Notes: a model not told the origin generated them from the letters alone. Positions 27,199-36,780 are shown, counted from the stretch's first letter. The stretch is 64,000 nucleotides of DNA from Stenotrophomonas bentonitica (GCF_002887735.1 NZ_PKQP01000001.1:744001-808000), one strand, 5' to 3'. Numbers and translations: made by a program.

Positions 27199-29028
27199 TC
27201 AGAAGCTGCCGCCGAAGCTGGCGAACAGCGACACATCACGTGCACGCTTCTGCATCGTGGTGGTGCTCATGCCGATGTTGCTGCTCAGGCCCCACAGGTT
27301 CAGGCGCGCGCCCAGCACGGCGGTGGCGTAGTTCTTGTCGAACTCCAGGCCCGGCACCTTGTACATGCCCACGTCCGGCATGGACTGCAGCCAGGCGCTG
27401 GCCTGCTTGGTGTCTTCGAACTCATGGTCGTAGGTGACCTGCACATACGGCTTGACGTTGCCGCCGTCGAAGCGGGCCTGCCAGCCGACGCGGCCGACGG
27501 TGGAATCCGTGTCCTGGTCGCCATAGCCCAGCGCCGAGGCGCTCGGGTTGGACTCGGTGTAGCCGTCCAGCTTGACCTTCTGCCAGATCACCGCGGCGAC
27601 CGGACCGTGGCGGAAGCCGCCCTCGGTGCCGAACTCGTAGCCGGCGTTCAACGCGGCGGTCAGGTTGCTGCCTTCCGGCGAGCCCTTGTGGATACGCGTG
27701 GCCGGGCCGAGCTGCAGCTTGCGGGTCACGTCGTAATCCAGCCAGCTGTAGCTGAGCTGGCCGTTGACCCAGGCGCGGTCGCCGTACCAGCCGGCGAACA
27801 GGCCCAGCGTGGTGTCGGACTGGGTGAAGTCACCCTTGTTGTTGCCGAAATCGGCGTCCATGCGGCCATAGCCGGCGAAGCCGCCGACAACCATGCCGTC
27901 ACGCGCCCAATCCACACCGAACAGGCCGGCCGGGGCCATGCCGTCGTACAGATCGGCGTGGGCGTAGCGCTGCATGTCACCGCGCAGGTTGCCCCACCAG
28001 CTCAGGCCGTCGGCCGGACGGCCATCCACGTGCCAGCTGACCTGGTCAGCGCGCGAGCGGCCGATGGTCTGCGCCGAGTGGGTCAGGATCTGCTGGTTGC
28101 GCGGGGCTTCCAGGATCGACAGGGTGTACTGGCCCAGCATCTCGTGGGTGGCGGTGGTCGGGTGCACACCATCGGCAAACACGTAGCTGTTGGCGGCGTC
28201 CGGGGTGACGTAGCTGGTCGGGTTGCAGGTCAGCGAGGAGGCCGTGGTGCAGGCCGGGCTGGTCACGTTGACGAAGCCGTACTGGCCCGGGTTGGCGACG
28301 ATTTCCTGCAGGATGTGGAAGGTATCCACCGGAATCACCTGCAGGCCGGCGGCTTTCAGGCCACCGAACAGGGCGTCGTTGTACGCCTTGGCCAGCGCGG
28401 TGCCGGCAGCCATGCCGGCCGGGCCACCGGCACGGGCGCCCGGGGTCAGGCCGACGTCCGGAATGGTCGGCACCACGATGTATTCGGCGCCAGCGCCCTT
28501 CAGGGTGCCGACGATGCCGACCTGGTCGCGCACCGCATTGGTCAGCGTGGAGACCAGCGGCGCGCCGGCCTGGATCGCGAACAGATCATTCGCGCCGCCC
28601 CACACGGTGTACAGCGCGTTCGGATCGGCCTTGCCGCCGTTGGCCGCCAGGTACTGCGCGGTCTGGGTCTTGAGCGAGTACACCGGGATGGCCGGGGTAC
28701 CGGCAGCCAGCACCTGGCTGGTGTCCACGCCGACGCGGGCGCCGCCGATGGCGTAGTTGTCACCGTTCTGGCCGTTGCCGTGGGCCGCACCGTTGGTGCC
28801 GTAGTAGTTGGCCACGTGCTGGGCCCAGGTCCAGCCCGGGTTGGTGGTGAACTGGCCGGTCACCGGCTGCACCGAGGCGGGCAGCAGCGGACGGAAGTAG
28901 CCGGCATCGGTCAGGCTGTCGCCGATGAAGACGGTCTTGGTATACGGCGACTGCGCCATGGCCGGCGCTGCCGCCAGGGCAATGGCCACGGCCATGAGGG
29001 AACGGATCGGGCGTTTGCTGAGCAACAT
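27199..29028 (-). CDS. GDSL esterase autotransporter
   Basis: A 609-residue type V secreted protein. Signal peptide MLLSKRPIRSLMAVAIALAA..AQ; GDSL-family passenger with block I VFIGDSLTDAG (Ser38), the Gly- and Asn-containing blocks, and block V DGVHPTTATHEMLG with the Asp/His of the triad; then an autotransporter beta-barrel of about 260 residues ending in FASFGGSF. It resembles EstA-type esterases anchored on the cell surface, which in Pseudomonas influence rhamnolipid production and motility. AAGGAG lies 6 bases before ATG 29028; upstream extensions to 29154 are not credible. Family sure, substrate inferred. Confidence 0.93.
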   Translation of the reverse strand: MLLSKRPIRSLMAVAIALAAAPAMAQSPYTKTVFIGDSLTDAGYFRPLLPASVQPVTGQFTTNPGWTWAQHVANYYGTNGAAHGNGQNGDNYAIGGARVGVDTSQVLAAGTPAIPVYSLKTQTAQYLAANGGKADPNALYTVWGGANDLFAIQAGAPLVSTLTNAVRDQVGIVGTLKGAGAEYIVVPTIPDVGLTPGARAGGPAGMAAGTALAKAYNDALFGGLKAAGLQVIPVDTFHILQEIVANPGQYGFVNVTSPACTTASSLTCNPTSYVTPDAANSYVFADGVHPTTATHEMLGQYTLSILEAPRNQQILTHSAQTIGRSRADQVSWHVDGRPADGLSWWGNLRGDMQRYAHADLYDGMAPAGLFGVDWARDGMVVGGFAGYGRMDADFGNNKGDFTQSDTTLGLFAGWYGDRAWVNGQLSYSWLDYDVTRKLQLGPATRIHKGSPEGSNLTAALNAGYEFGTEGGFRHGPVAAVIWQKVKLDGYTESNPSASALGYGDQDTDSTVGRVGWQARFDGGNVKPYVQVTYDHEFEDTKQASAWLQSMPDVGMYKVPGLEFDKNYATAVLGARLNLWGLSSNIGMSTTTMQKRARDVSLFASFGGSF

Positions 29029-29234
29029 GGAAACTCCTTGCAGGTGGGGAAGACGGCGGGACGTACGCCGGCGCACGGTGCCATGTTTCCACTGCACCCG
29101 GCCCGCATCACGCTGCGCTGCCGCATGAACGCCCCAGCCCCGCCGCCCGGCCATCGTTGGCCTGGCGCTCGCGGCACTGTTGACGCGCGGCGCACAGGGT
29201 ACGCACTGACGGGTGATTGAAGGACAATAGCGTC

Positions 29235-29435
29235 ATGAACATCCAGCTCAACGGCGAGAACCGCCAGCTTCCGCACACTGCCACTGTCCACGACCTGCTG
29301 CGCAGCGAGGACCTGCTGGAGCGCCGCGTCGCGGTCGAAGTCAATGGCGAGATCGTCACCCGCAGCCAGCACGCCAGCCACTCCCTGCGCGATGGCGACG
29401 TGGTGGAGATCGTGCATGCGCTGGGCGGTGGTTGA
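29235..29435 (+). CDS. thiS: Sulfur carrier protein ThiS
   Basis: ThiS is a ubiquitin-like sulfur carrier for thiazole synthesis. The 66-residue protein begins MNIQLNGENRQLP and ends HALGGG; the C-terminal Gly is adenylated and thiocarboxylated, then gives its sulfur to ThiG. I chose ATG 29235 over a TTG at 29217. It lies 38 bases upstream of thiG in one operon with trmB. No TPP riboswitch is visible upstream. Confidence 0.94.
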   Translation: MNIQLNGENRQLPHTATVHDLLRSEDLLERRVAVEVNGEIVTRSQHASHSLRDGDVVEIVHALGGG

Positions 29436-29473
29436 GGCAGCATCGTGACGCGCGATAGGCGATAATTCGGGGC

Positions 29474-30268
29474 ATGAACGCACCTGTCCCCACTGATTCG
29501 CTGGTGATCGCCGGCAAGACCTATGCTTCCCGCCTGCTCACCGGCACCGGCAAGTTCAAGGATCTGGAAGAAACCCGCCTGGCCACCGAGGCCGCTGGCG
29601 CCCGGATCGTCACCGTGGCGATCCGCCGCACCAACATCGGGCAGAACCCGGGCGAGCCGAACCTGCTCGACGTGCTGCCGCCGGACCGTTACACCATCCT
29701 GCCCAACACCGCCGGCTGCTACACCGCCGAGGACGCCGTGCGCACCTGCCGGCTGGCCCGCGAGCTGCTGGACGGCCACAACCTGACCAAGCTGGAAGTG
29801 CTGGGCGACCAGAAGAGCCTGTACCCGGATGTGGTGCAGACCCTCAAGGCGGCCGAGCAGCTGGTCAAGGATGGCTTCGAGGTGATGGTCTATACCTCCG
29901 ATGATCCGATCCTGGCCAAGCGCCTGGAAGAGATCGGCTGCGCCGCGGTGATGCCGCTGGCCGCGCCGATCGGCTCGGGCCTGGGCATCCAGAACAAGTA
30001 CAACCTGCTGCAGATCATCGAAGACGCCAAGGTGCCGATCATCGTCGATGCCGGCGTGGGCACGGCCTCCGATGCGGCGATCGCAATGGAGCTGGGCTGC
30101 GATGGCGTGCTGATGAACACCGCCATCGCCGGTGCACGCAACCCGGTGCTGATGGCCAGCGCGATGCGCAAGGCCGTGGAAGCCGGCCGCGAGGCTTTCC
30201 TGGCCGGCCGCATTCCGCGCAAGCGCTACGCCAGTGCGTCCTCGCCGATCGACGGGTTGATCGGCTGA
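29474..30268 (+). CDS. thiG: Thiazole synthase ThiG
   Basis: ThiG forms the thiazole phosphate of thiamine from 1-deoxy-D-xylulose 5-phosphate, dehydroglycine or glycine imine, and ThiS-thiocarboxylate. The 264-residue TIM-barrel shows [21 protein letters not shown], the Schiff-base lysine Lys106 in LTKLEVLGD, and the phosphate loop [12 protein letters not shown]. Its TGA shares one base with the trmB ATG (TGATG). No other thi genes are adjacent. Confidence 0.97.
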   Translation: MNAPVPTDSLVIAGKTYASRLLTGTGKFKDLEETRLATEAAGARIVTVAIRRTNIGQNPGEPNLLDVLPPDRYTILPNTAGCYTAEDAVRTCRLARELLDGHNLTKLEVLGDQKSLYPDVVQTLKAAEQLVKDGFEVMVYTSDDPILAKRLEEIGCAAVMPLAAPIGSGLGIQNKYNLLQIIEDAKVPIIVDAGVGTASDAAIAMELGCDGVLMNTAIAGARNPVLMASAMRKAVEAGREAFLAGRIPRKRYASASSPIDGLIG

Positions 30269-31002
30269 TGACCAATCCTTTCGACAGCGCCGGTGCCAAG
30301 GCACCGCCCAAGCCCTTCACCATCACCGAAGGCCGCCGCGAGGTCCGCAGTTTCGTGCTGCGCCAGGGCCGCTTCACCCCCGCCCAGCAGCGTGCGTTCG
30401 ACGACCGCTGGCCGCGTTTCGGGCTGGACTTCACCGGTGAGCCGCGCGATCTGGATGCCACCTTCGGGCGCGATGCGCACAAGGTACTGGAGATCGGTTT
30501 CGGCAACGGCGCGGCGCTGCGTTTCGCCGCCCAGCAGGACCCGAGTCGCGATTACATCGGCCTGGAGGTCCACGCGCCCGGCGTCGGCCGCCTGCTCAAC
30601 GCGCTGGCCGACGACAACGCCGACCACGTGCGCCTGTACCACCACGATGCCGTGGAAGTACTGGAAAAGGAAATCGCCGATGGCGCGCTGGATGAAGTGC
30701 GCATCTATTTCCCGGACCCGTGGCACAAGAAGCGCCACAACAAGCGCCGCCTGATCCAGCCCGGCTTTGCCGCGCTGCTGGTACGCAAGCTGCGCATCGG
30801 TGGCCGCCTGCACTGCGCCACGGATTGGGAAGACTATGCCGAGCAGATGTGGGAGGTGCTCGACGCCACCGCCGGGCTGACCAACCGGGCCGGCCCGCGT
30901 GGGCAGGTGGAGCGGCCGGAATGGCGCCCGCAGACCCATTTCGAAACCCGTGGCCAGAAGCTCGGCCATGGTGTGTGGGACCTGTTGTACGACCGCACCT
31001 GA
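30268..31002 (+). CDS. trmB: tRNA (guanine-N7-)-methyltransferase TrmB
   Basis: TrmB makes m7G46 in the variable loop of tRNAs using S-adenosylmethionine. The 244-residue protein has the SAM motif [12 protein letters not shown] and the family hallmark [18 protein letters not shown]. Translationally coupled to thiG by a one-base overlap, a linkage without obvious metabolic logic but common in xanthomonads. Confidence 0.96.
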   Translation: MTNPFDSAGAKAPPKPFTITEGRREVRSFVLRQGRFTPAQQRAFDDRWPRFGLDFTGEPRDLDATFGRDAHKVLEIGFGNGAALRFAAQQDPSRDYIGLEVHAPGVGRLLNALADDNADHVRLYHHDAVEVLEKEIADGALDEVRIYFPDPWHKKRHNKRRLIQPGFAALLVRKLRIGGRLHCATDWEDYAEQMWEVLDATAGLTNRAGPRGQVERPEWRPQTHFETRGQKLGHGVWDLLYDRT

Positions 31003-31026
31003 TCCGACTAGGAACCGCGCCACCCC

Positions 31027-32874
31027 ATGGATACCGCGCTGACGCTGACTACCGACATGAAGCTCGTCCTGGGGCTGGTCGGCTTCACGATGGCGATGTT
31101 CCTGTTCGAGCGCATCCGCGCCGATGTGGTGGCGCTGGTGGTGCTGGTGGTGCTCGGCGTCACCGGCCTGATCGCCCCGGAAGAAATCTTCGGGGGCTTC
31201 TCCGGTAACGCGGTGATGAGCATCATCGCCACCACCATCCTCGGCGCGGGCCTGGACCGCACCGGGGCGTTGAACCGGTTGGCGGCGTGGCTGCTGCGGC
31301 GCGGGCATGGCGTGGAGACGCGCCTGCTGATGATGACCACCGCGATCGCCGGCTTGAACTCCTCGTTCATGCAGAACCCCTCGGTGATGGCGCTGTACCT
31401 GCCGGTCGCCTCGCGCCTGGCCGCGCGCACCGGGCTGACCCTGCAGCGCCTGCTGCTGCCGATCGCCGCGGCCATCGTGATGGGCGGCGCACTGACCATG
31501 GTCGGCAACTCGCCGCTGATCCTGCTCAACGACCTGCTGGCCTCGGCCAACAACAACCTGCCCTCCGGCCTGGCCACCATCGAACCGCTGCGCATGTTCG
31601 CGCCGCGGCCGATCGGCGTGGCGCTGCTGATCGCCTCGCTGCTGTACTTCCGCTACTTCGGCGACCGCAAGCTGGTCGAGGAAGAGACGCTGGCCAACGA
31701 TGGCGTCACCCCGTCGCGCACGGAAAGCTACTTCGCCAAGACCTACGGCATCGAAGGCGATGTGTTCGAGCTGGTGGTCACTGCCGAAAGCCCGCTGGTC
31801 GGCATGACCCTGGGCGAAGCGGAGAACGTGCACGACGCGCCGCTGCTGCTGGCACTCAAGACCGGCAACGACACCCGCCTGGCGCCGCCGGCGGAGATGC
31901 GCATCTGGGTGGGCAGCGTGCTCGGCGTGATGGGCGCGCGCCAGCAGGTCAGCGATTTCGCGCAGAACCAGTTCCTGCGGATGTCCTCGCGGCTCAAGCA
32001 CCTGGGCGATCTGTTCAACCCGAGCCGCGCCGGCATTTCCGAAGCGGTGGTGCCGCCGACCTCCGATGTGATCGGCAAGAGCGCCTCGGACCTGCGCCTG
32101 CGCAAGCAGCGCGGCATCAGTCTGCTGGCGATCAACCGCGACAAGCAGGTGATCCGCGAGGACGTGCGCAACGTGGCGCTGCGCGCCGGTGACATGCTGG
32201 TCTTCCACAGCATCTGGACCGACCTGGCGCAGGCGGCCAAGAGCCGCGACTTCGTGGTGGTCACCGACTACCCCAAGGGCGAGCAGCGCCCGCACAAGTT
32301 CAAGATCGCGATGAGCATTTTCGCCATCACCATCCTGATCGCGCTGACCTCCAAGCTGCCGGTGGCGCTGACCCTGATGACCGGCGTGGCCGGCATGCTG
32401 CTGACCGGCGTGCTGCGCATGGATGAGGCCTATGCCTCGATCAACTGGAAGACGGTGTTCATGATGGCCGGGCTGATTCCGCTCGGCTGGGCGATGGACA
32501 GCAGTGGCGCGGCGGCGTGGATCGCCGGCCACACCATCGACCGCCTGCCGACCGGCATCCCGGTCTGGGTGCTGGAGATCGCGCTGGCGTTGTTGACCAC
32601 GATGTTCTCGCTGGTGATCAGCCATGTGGGCGCGACGATCGTGATGGTGCCCATCGCGGTGAACCTGGCGCTGGCGGCCGGGGGCAGCCCGACCGCGTTC
32701 GCGCTGATCGTGGCGTTGTCGGCCTCCAACAATCTGATGACGGCCTCCAACCCGGTGATTTCGATGATCACCGGCCCGGCCAATTACACCCCGCGCGAGC
32801 TGTGGCGCGTCGGCGCCCCGCTGTCGTTGATCTATACGGTGGTGGTGGTGCTGATGATCAACCTGATGTTCTAG
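31027..32874 (+). CDS. SLC13/DASS-family permease with two RCK_C domains
   Basis: A 615-residue inner-membrane transporter. N-terminal and C-terminal transmembrane blocks (about residues 10-210 and 425-613) carry the DASS-type hairpins LNSSFMQNPSVMALYLPV and ALSASNNLMTASNPVISMITG; between them lie two soluble TrkA-C/RCK_C domains (about 230-400), with VFELVVTAESPLVGMTL and ISLLAINRDKQVIRED. Such proteins import sulfate, phosphate or dicarboxylates with sodium; the RCK_C domains probably bind a regulatory ligand. It starts 24 bases after trmB and may be in the same transcript. Substrate not determined. Confidence 0.85.
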   Translation: MDTALTLTTDMKLVLGLVGFTMAMFLFERIRADVVALVVLVVLGVTGLIAPEEIFGGFSGNAVMSIIATTILGAGLDRTGALNRLAAWLLRRGHGVETRLLMMTTAIAGLNSSFMQNPSVMALYLPVASRLAARTGLTLQRLLLPIAAAIVMGGALTMVGNSPLILLNDLLASANNNLPSGLATIEPLRMFAPRPIGVALLIASLLYFRYFGDRKLVEEETLANDGVTPSRTESYFAKTYGIEGDVFELVVTAESPLVGMTLGEAENVHDAPLLLALKTGNDTRLAPPAEMRIWVGSVLGVMGARQQVSDFAQNQFLRMSSRLKHLGDLFNPSRAGISEAVVPPTSDVIGKSASDLRLRKQRGISLLAINRDKQVIREDVRNVALRAGDMLVFHSIWTDLAQAAKSRDFVVVTDYPKGEQRPHKFKIAMSIFAITILIALTSKLPVALTLMTGVAGMLLTGVLRMDEAYASINWKTVFMMAGLIPLGWAMDSSGAAAWIAGHTIDRLPTGIPVWVLEIALALLTTMFSLVISHVGATIVMVPIAVNLALAAGGSPTAFALIVALSASNNLMTASNPVISMITGPANYTPRELWRVGAPLSLIYTVVVVLMINLMF

Positions 32875-32875
32875 G

Positions 32876-33020
32876 GAGTGCCGGCCGCTGGCCGGCTCTC
32901 GCAATGCACCGGGTAGTGCCGGCCGCTGGCCGGCTCCCGCAATGCACCGGGTAGTGCCGGCCGCTGGCCGGCTCCACGTAGCTTGGCCATCAAGCGCAGC
33001 CGGCCAGCGGCCGGCACTAC
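32876..33020. repeat. Tandem SMAG cluster (three direct, one inverted)
   Basis: Direct copies at 32876-32897 (head altered to GGAG), 32913-32935 and 32951-32973 repeat with an exact 38-base period that includes the linker CGCAATGCACCGG. An inverted copy closes the cluster at 32998-33020. Two short GTGGCCGGCCGT repeats follow at 33031-33042 and 33053-33064. The cluster lies between the convergent SLC13 and Rieske genes. Confidence 0.88.
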
Positions 33021-33070
33021 CAGATGGTGGGTGGCCGGCCGTCAGATAATGAGTGGCCGGCCGTTCATCG

Positions 33071-33418
33071 TCATCCCAACCAGACCTGCCCATCGCGCAC
33101 CTGCACGGGCACCGCGCGCAGGCGATCACCGCGGCACGGTCCGGCCACGCAGTCGCCGTTGTCCAGGGAGAACGAGGCCCCGTGTGCCGCGCAAACGAGG
33201 TGGCCTTCCCTGCTTTTCAGGAACTGACCCGGGGCCCAGTCCAGCCGGCGGCCGGCGTGCGGGCAGATGTTCAGCCACGCGCGCACCTGGTCGCCCTGGC
33301 GGTACAGCACCACCGATTCGCTGTCGCCCTCGATGCTGGCGTCGACCTCGGCAAAACCCCCGTCGGCAATGGCCTGCAGGGTGATCAGGGCGGTGGCGGT
33401 GGTCTCGGGCGGGGACAT
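33071..33418 (-). CDS. Rieske [2Fe-2S] ferredoxin-like protein
   Basis: A 115-residue single-domain Rieske protein with both cluster boxes: CPHAGRRLD and, about 20 residues later, CAAHGASF, each giving one Cys and one His ligand. No signal peptide or transmembrane helix, so it is a soluble electron carrier of the NirD/biphenyl-ferredoxin type. The partner is unknown; no oxygenase or reductase lies next to it. ATG 33418 is preferred; a GTG at 33457 would add 13 residues. It is divergent from the small membrane protein at 33599. Confidence 0.88.
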   Translation of the reverse strand: MSPPETTATALITLQAIADGGFAEVDASIEGDSESVVLYRQGDQVRAWLNICPHAGRRLDWAPGQFLKSREGHLVCAAHGASFSLDNGDCVAGPCRGDRLRAVPVQVRDGQVWLG

Positions 33419-33598
33419 GGCATCCAGCAGCAGGCAACGGAAACCGTAGTGTCTCACGCGCTCATGTCACTGGCTCCCGGATGAATACAAGTCATTGATT
33501 TGCAATGTGTGCGGGGTACGTTTAACGCTTTTTTCACTCAGTCACAAAGGCCAGCACGGATACTCATCCACTGCTGACCTCAGCCAAAAAAGAGTGCC

Positions 33599-33874
33599 AT
33601 GTACAGCCGCATCTTCCAGTTCAACCAGTTCCGCACCCTGTTCGCGCCGCGCAAGCCGCGCCACCCGCTGGTGCGCGTCGCGGTCGGTCTGTTGGGCCTG
33701 GCGATCCTGGCCGCGCTGGTGTTCGTTGGTGTATTCGTGGGCGCGGCGATGATCATCGCCGGCCTGGCATGGAAGCTGCTCGCCCAGCGCAAGAATGCGC
33801 GCACCGCTCCGTCGCAGGTCGTGGACGGTGAATACCGCGTGGTCCGCAAGCAGGCCTTGCCGATGTCGCGTTGA
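33599..33874 (+). CDS. Small inner-membrane protein of unknown function
   Basis: A 91-residue protein with a basic N-terminus (FRTLFAPRKPRHPLVR), one long hydrophobic stretch (VAVGLLGLAILAALVFVG and on to residue 59, enough for one or two helices), and a charged C-terminal tail. AAAAAGAG lies just before ATG 33599. I recognise no family; similar short membrane proteins are widespread in xanthomonads. It stands alone between the Rieske and FAH-family genes. Confidence 0.7.
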   Translation: MYSRIFQFNQFRTLFAPRKPRHPLVRVAVGLLGLAILAALVFVGVFVGAAMIIAGLAWKLLAQRKNARTAPSQVVDGEYRVVRKQALPMSR

Positions 33875-33982
33875 TCGACGCGCTTCCCTCCTGATGACGG
33901 CCGCGCCCTGCGCGGCCGTTTCTGTTTGTGGGAGCAGGAAAACGCTCTAGACTGCGGCGAAACCTCTCCACAGGACGCGCGC

Positions 33983-34690
33983 ATGACCGATGTAATCCCC
34001 ACGCCCGAGCAGCCCCGCATTCCGGTCGCCGGCGGCGGTACTTTCCCGGTGCGCCGGATCTACTGTGTGGGCCGCAACTTCGCCGATCACGCGCGCGAAA
34101 TGGGCGCGGCCGTGCCCGCCGCCGATGATCGCGGCCGCCCGATGTTCTTCAGCAAGCCGGCCGATGCGATCGTGGTCGGGCATGACGATGTGATCCCCTA
34201 CCCGCTCGCCACCCAGGACCTGCACCACGAAGTGGAGCTGGTGGTGGCGATCGGCAAGGACGCGCCTGCCGGTGAACTGCCGGTCGACCAGGCCGAAGCG
34301 CTGGTGTTCGGTTACGGCGTCGGCCTGGACCTGACCCGCCGCGATCTGCAGGCGCAGGCCAAAGCCAAGGGCCACCCGTGGGACCCGGCCAAGGGCTTCG
34401 ATCAGTCCGCCCCGGTGAGCGAGCTGGTGCCGGCCGGCGAAGTCGGCGATCTGGCCGCGCTCAACCTCTCGCTGGAGATCAATGGCGAAGTGCGCCAGCA
34501 GTCGCTGCTGGACCAGATGATCTGGAACGTGCCGGAAATCCTGCACGAGCTCTCCAAGCTGTGGGCGCTGCGCGCGGGCGATCTGGTCTTCATGGGGACG
34601 CCTTCGGGCGTGGCCGCGTTGAAGCCCGGCGACCGTTTCAGCGCACGTCTGGAAAACGTGGCCGAGCGCCACGGCATCATCGCCGGATGA
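33983..34690 (+). CDS. Fumarylacetoacetate hydrolase-family protein
   Basis: A 235-residue FAH-fold enzyme. [15 protein letters not shown] is the family N-terminal signature, the metal ligands are likely the glutamates of [11 protein letters not shown] and the Asp of [12 protein letters not shown], and the C-terminus has [16 protein letters not shown]. Members of this size include fumarylpyruvate hydrolases, acylpyruvases and oxaloacetate decarboxylases that cleave or decarboxylate beta-diketo acids. No aromatic-degradation genes are nearby, so a housekeeping acylpyruvase or oxaloacetate decarboxylase role is as likely. ATG 33983 is chosen at the start of the conserved domain. Confidence 0.88.
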   Translation: MTDVIPTPEQPRIPVAGGGTFPVRRIYCVGRNFADHAREMGAAVPAADDRGRPMFFSKPADAIVVGHDDVIPYPLATQDLHHEVELVVAIGKDAPAGELPVDQAEALVFGYGVGLDLTRRDLQAQAKAKGHPWDPAKGFDQSAPVSELVPAGEVGDLAALNLSLEINGEVRQQSLLDQMIWNVPEILHELSKLWALRAGDLVFMGTPSGVAALKPGDRFSARLENVAERHGIIAG

Positions 34691-34748
34691 CAATGGCTGC
34701 GTTACGCTGCGGCGTCATTTGATTCCCCCACTACGACAGGAGAGCCCG

Positions 34749-35162
34749 ATGGGTGTACTGACTGAGTTCAAAGAATTCGCCATGCGTGGCAACGTCATCG
34801 ACCTGGCGGTCGGTGTGGTCATCGGTGCGGCGTTCGGCAAGATCGTCACCGCGCTGGTGGACAAGATCATCATGCCGCCGCTGGGCTGGGTGATCGGCCG
34901 CGTGGACTTCTCCGAACTGGCGTGGACCCTGGCCCCGGCGCGCATTGCGCCCGATGGCAAGGAGATCCCGGCGGTGGTGATCGGCTACGGCGACTTCCTC
35001 AATACCGTGGTGCAGTTCGTGATCGTGGCCTTTGCGATCTTCATGGTCGTGAAGTTCATCAACCGCCTGGCCCGCAAGAAGCAGGCCGAGCCGGCCGCCC
35101 CGGCGGCACCGAGCGAAGAAGTGCTGCTGCTGCGCGAGATCCGCGACAACCTCAAGCAGTAA
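34749..35162 (+). CDS. mscL: Large-conductance mechanosensitive channel MscL
   Basis: MscL is the pentameric inner-membrane valve that opens under hypo-osmotic shock. The 137-residue protein begins [22 protein letters not shown], the family N-terminal helix and pore helix TM1 ([12 protein letters not shown]), followed by a periplasmic loop, TM2 ([19 protein letters not shown]) and the C-terminal helical bundle. AGGAGAG lies before ATG 34749. It ends at an intrinsic terminator and a half SMAG. Confidence 0.98.
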   Translation: MGVLTEFKEFAMRGNVIDLAVGVVIGAAFGKIVTALVDKIIMPPLGWVIGRVDFSELAWTLAPARIAPDGKEIPAVVIGYGDFLNTVVQFVIVAFAIFMVVKFINRLARKKQAEPAAPAAPSEEVLLLREIRDNLKQ

Positions 35163-35174
35163 GACCCCCCCCGG

Positions 35175-35186
35175 TAGTGCCGGCCT
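35175..35186 (+). repeat. Half SMAG element after mscL
   Basis: GTAGTGCCGGCC: the head and left arm of a SMAG palindrome without its right arm. The mscL terminator begins directly after it, as if it had been inserted into or trimmed by it. Confidence 0.65.
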
Positions 35187-35187
35187 G

Positions 35188-35213
35188 AAAACCCCGCTCC
35201 GGCGGGGTTTTCG
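35188..35213 (+). terminator. Intrinsic terminator after mscL
   Basis: Perfect 11-bp stem GAAAACCCCGC/GCGGGGTTTTC with loop TCCG, 25 bases past the mscL stop. Confidence 0.9.
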
Positions 35214-35317
35214 CGTTTGGAAAACAGCATTCGCCGGAGCATGACCTCCCGCCCATGTACGCGCCGGACAGACTGGTAAGCTCGGACGCTTCCGCCCCGT
35301 TTCCCGGAGTTCGTCCC

Positions 35318-36739
35318 ATGCGTCGCCGCGTCCTTGCCATCGCATCTTCCCTCGCCCTGCTGGCCGCGCCCGCGTTCGCGGCGACCGGTATCACCACGCT
35401 GCCGCCGACGTCGCTGGCCACCGCCGCCGAGCTGCGCGAGCAGGCCCTCAAGGACGACACCGGCTGGAAGGTGGTCGAATCGCTCACCACCGAGATCGGC
35501 CCGCGCATCGCCGGCAGTGAAGCCGACGCACGCGCCGTGGCCTGGGCGGTGGCCAAGTTCAAGTCGCTGGGCTTCGACAAGGTCTGGACCGAGCCGGTCA
35601 CCTTCCCCAAGTGGGAGCGCCGCAGTGAGCACGCCGAAGTGATCGGCAAGCATGCCCAGCCGCTGACGGTCACCGCCCTGGGCGGCAGCCCGGGCGGCAC
35701 GGTGGAGGCCGACGTCGTGCGCTTCGCCGATCTGGCCGCGCTGCAGGCCGCGCCGGAGGGTTCGCTGAAGGGCAAGATCGCCTTCGTCGATTACCAGATG
35801 ACCGCCTACCGCGATGGCCGCGACTACGGCAACGGTGGCGCCGTGCGCAGCAAGGGCCCGTCCGAGGCGATCCGCAAGGGTGCGATCGGCTTCGTGATGC
35901 GCTCGGCAGGCACCGATTCGCACCGCGTGCCGCACACCGGCATCACCCGCTTCGATGACGGCCTGACCCCGGTGCCGGCCGCCGCGCTGTCGGTGCCCGA
36001 TGCCAACCAGCTGGCGCGCCTGGTCGCGCTCGGCAGCACCACGCTGAAGCTGAGCCTGGATTGCGGTTGGGATGGTACGGCCACGTCGCACAACGTGATC
36101 GGCGAGATCACCGGGCGCAGCCTGCCCAAGGAAGTGGTGGTGATCGGCGGTCACCTCGACTCCTGGGACCTGGGCACCGGCGCGGTGGATGATGGGGCCG
36201 GCGTGGGCATCACCATGGCCGCTGGCCATCTGATCGGCCAGCTCAAGCAGGCGCCCAAGCGCACCATCCGCGTGGTCGCGTTCGCCAACGAGGAGCAGGG
36301 CCTGTACGGCGGCAAGGCCTACGCCGAGGCACATGCCAAGGACGTGGTGCGGCACCAGCTGGCCGCCGAAAGCGATTTCGGTGCCGGCCGCATCTATGCC
36401 TTCAACACCGGCTCGCCGAACCCGGCCAATTCGCGCGAGGCCACCCGCCAGATCGCCGAGGTGCTCAAGCCGCTGGGCATCGAGTACGCCGCCGACAAGG
36501 GCGGCCCGGGCCCGGACGTAGGTCCGCTGGCGGCCAAGGGCGGCGCGTGGGCATGGCTGGCGCAGGACGGCAGCGACTACTTCCACCTGCACCACACCGC
36601 CGACGACACGCTGGACAAGATCGACCCGGCGGCGCTGGCGCAGAACGTCGCCGCCTACACGGTGTTCGCGTATCTGGCCGCCGAGGCCGACGGCAGTTTC
36701 GGCAGCGAAGCCAAGCCGACCACGCCGCCGAACGAGTAA
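35318..36739 (+). CDS. Secreted M28-family metallopeptidase
   Basis: A 473-residue aminopeptidase of family M28 with a Sec signal peptide (MRRRVLAIASSLALLAAPAFA). A PA domain (about residues 130-260) precedes the zinc-peptidase domain: VVIGGHLDSWD (His, Asp), GAVDDGAGVGI (bridging Asp), FANEEQGLYG (catalytic Glu and zinc Glu), AAESDFGA (Asp) and HLHHTADD (final His). GGAG lies 8 bases before ATG 35318. It probably releases N-terminal amino acids from peptides in the periplasm or outside the cell. No neighbours suggest a special substrate. Confidence 0.92.
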   Translation: MRRRVLAIASSLALLAAPAFAATGITTLPPTSLATAAELREQALKDDTGWKVVESLTTEIGPRIAGSEADARAVAWAVAKFKSLGFDKVWTEPVTFPKWERRSEHAEVIGKHAQPLTVTALGGSPGGTVEADVVRFADLAALQAAPEGSLKGKIAFVDYQMTAYRDGRDYGNGGAVRSKGPSEAIRKGAIGFVMRSAGTDSHRVPHTGITRFDDGLTPVPAAALSVPDANQLARLVALGSTTLKLSLDCGWDGTATSHNVIGEITGRSLPKEVVVIGGHLDSWDLGTGAVDDGAGVGITMAAGHLIGQLKQAPKRTIRVVAFANEEQGLYGGKAYAEAHAKDVVRHQLAAESDFGAGRIYAFNTGSPNPANSREATRQIAEVLKPLGIEYAADKGGPGPDVGPLAAKGGAWAWLAQDGSDYFHLHHTADDTLDKIDPAALAQNVAAYTVFAYLAAEADGSFGSEAKPTTPPNE

Positions 36740-36759
36740 TCCCGACACGCAGGCGGCAG

Positions 36760-36780
36760 GTACCGACCGTGGGTCGGTAC
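36760..36780 (+). repeat. SMAG-like palindrome of the GTACCGACC type
   Basis: Perfect 9-bp arms GTACCGACC/GGTCGGTAC around GTG. The head is degenerate (GCAG for GTAG). On the plus strand it can act as a 3' hairpin of the M28 peptidase mRNA; it abuts the A9 tract that is the T9 tail of the opposite-strand terminator. Confidence 0.7.

Noticed and set aside
29029-29234. A TPP riboswitch in front of thiS
   Set aside because: I looked for the conserved CTGAGA and ACCTGATCTGGATAATGCCAGCG-like parts in the 206 bases upstream and found neither.
32876-33020. Regularly spaced repeats resembling a small CRISPR array
   Set aside because: The 38-base period comprises a palindromic SMAG head and a constant linker; the 'spacers' are identical, and no cas genes are present. 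The same applies to the arrays at 928-1088 and 11221-11326.
30226-33129. A 967-codon open frame on the minus strand
   Set aside because: Antisense to trmB and the SLC13 transporter, both with clear family motifs and ribosome-binding context. No domain is visible in the frame.
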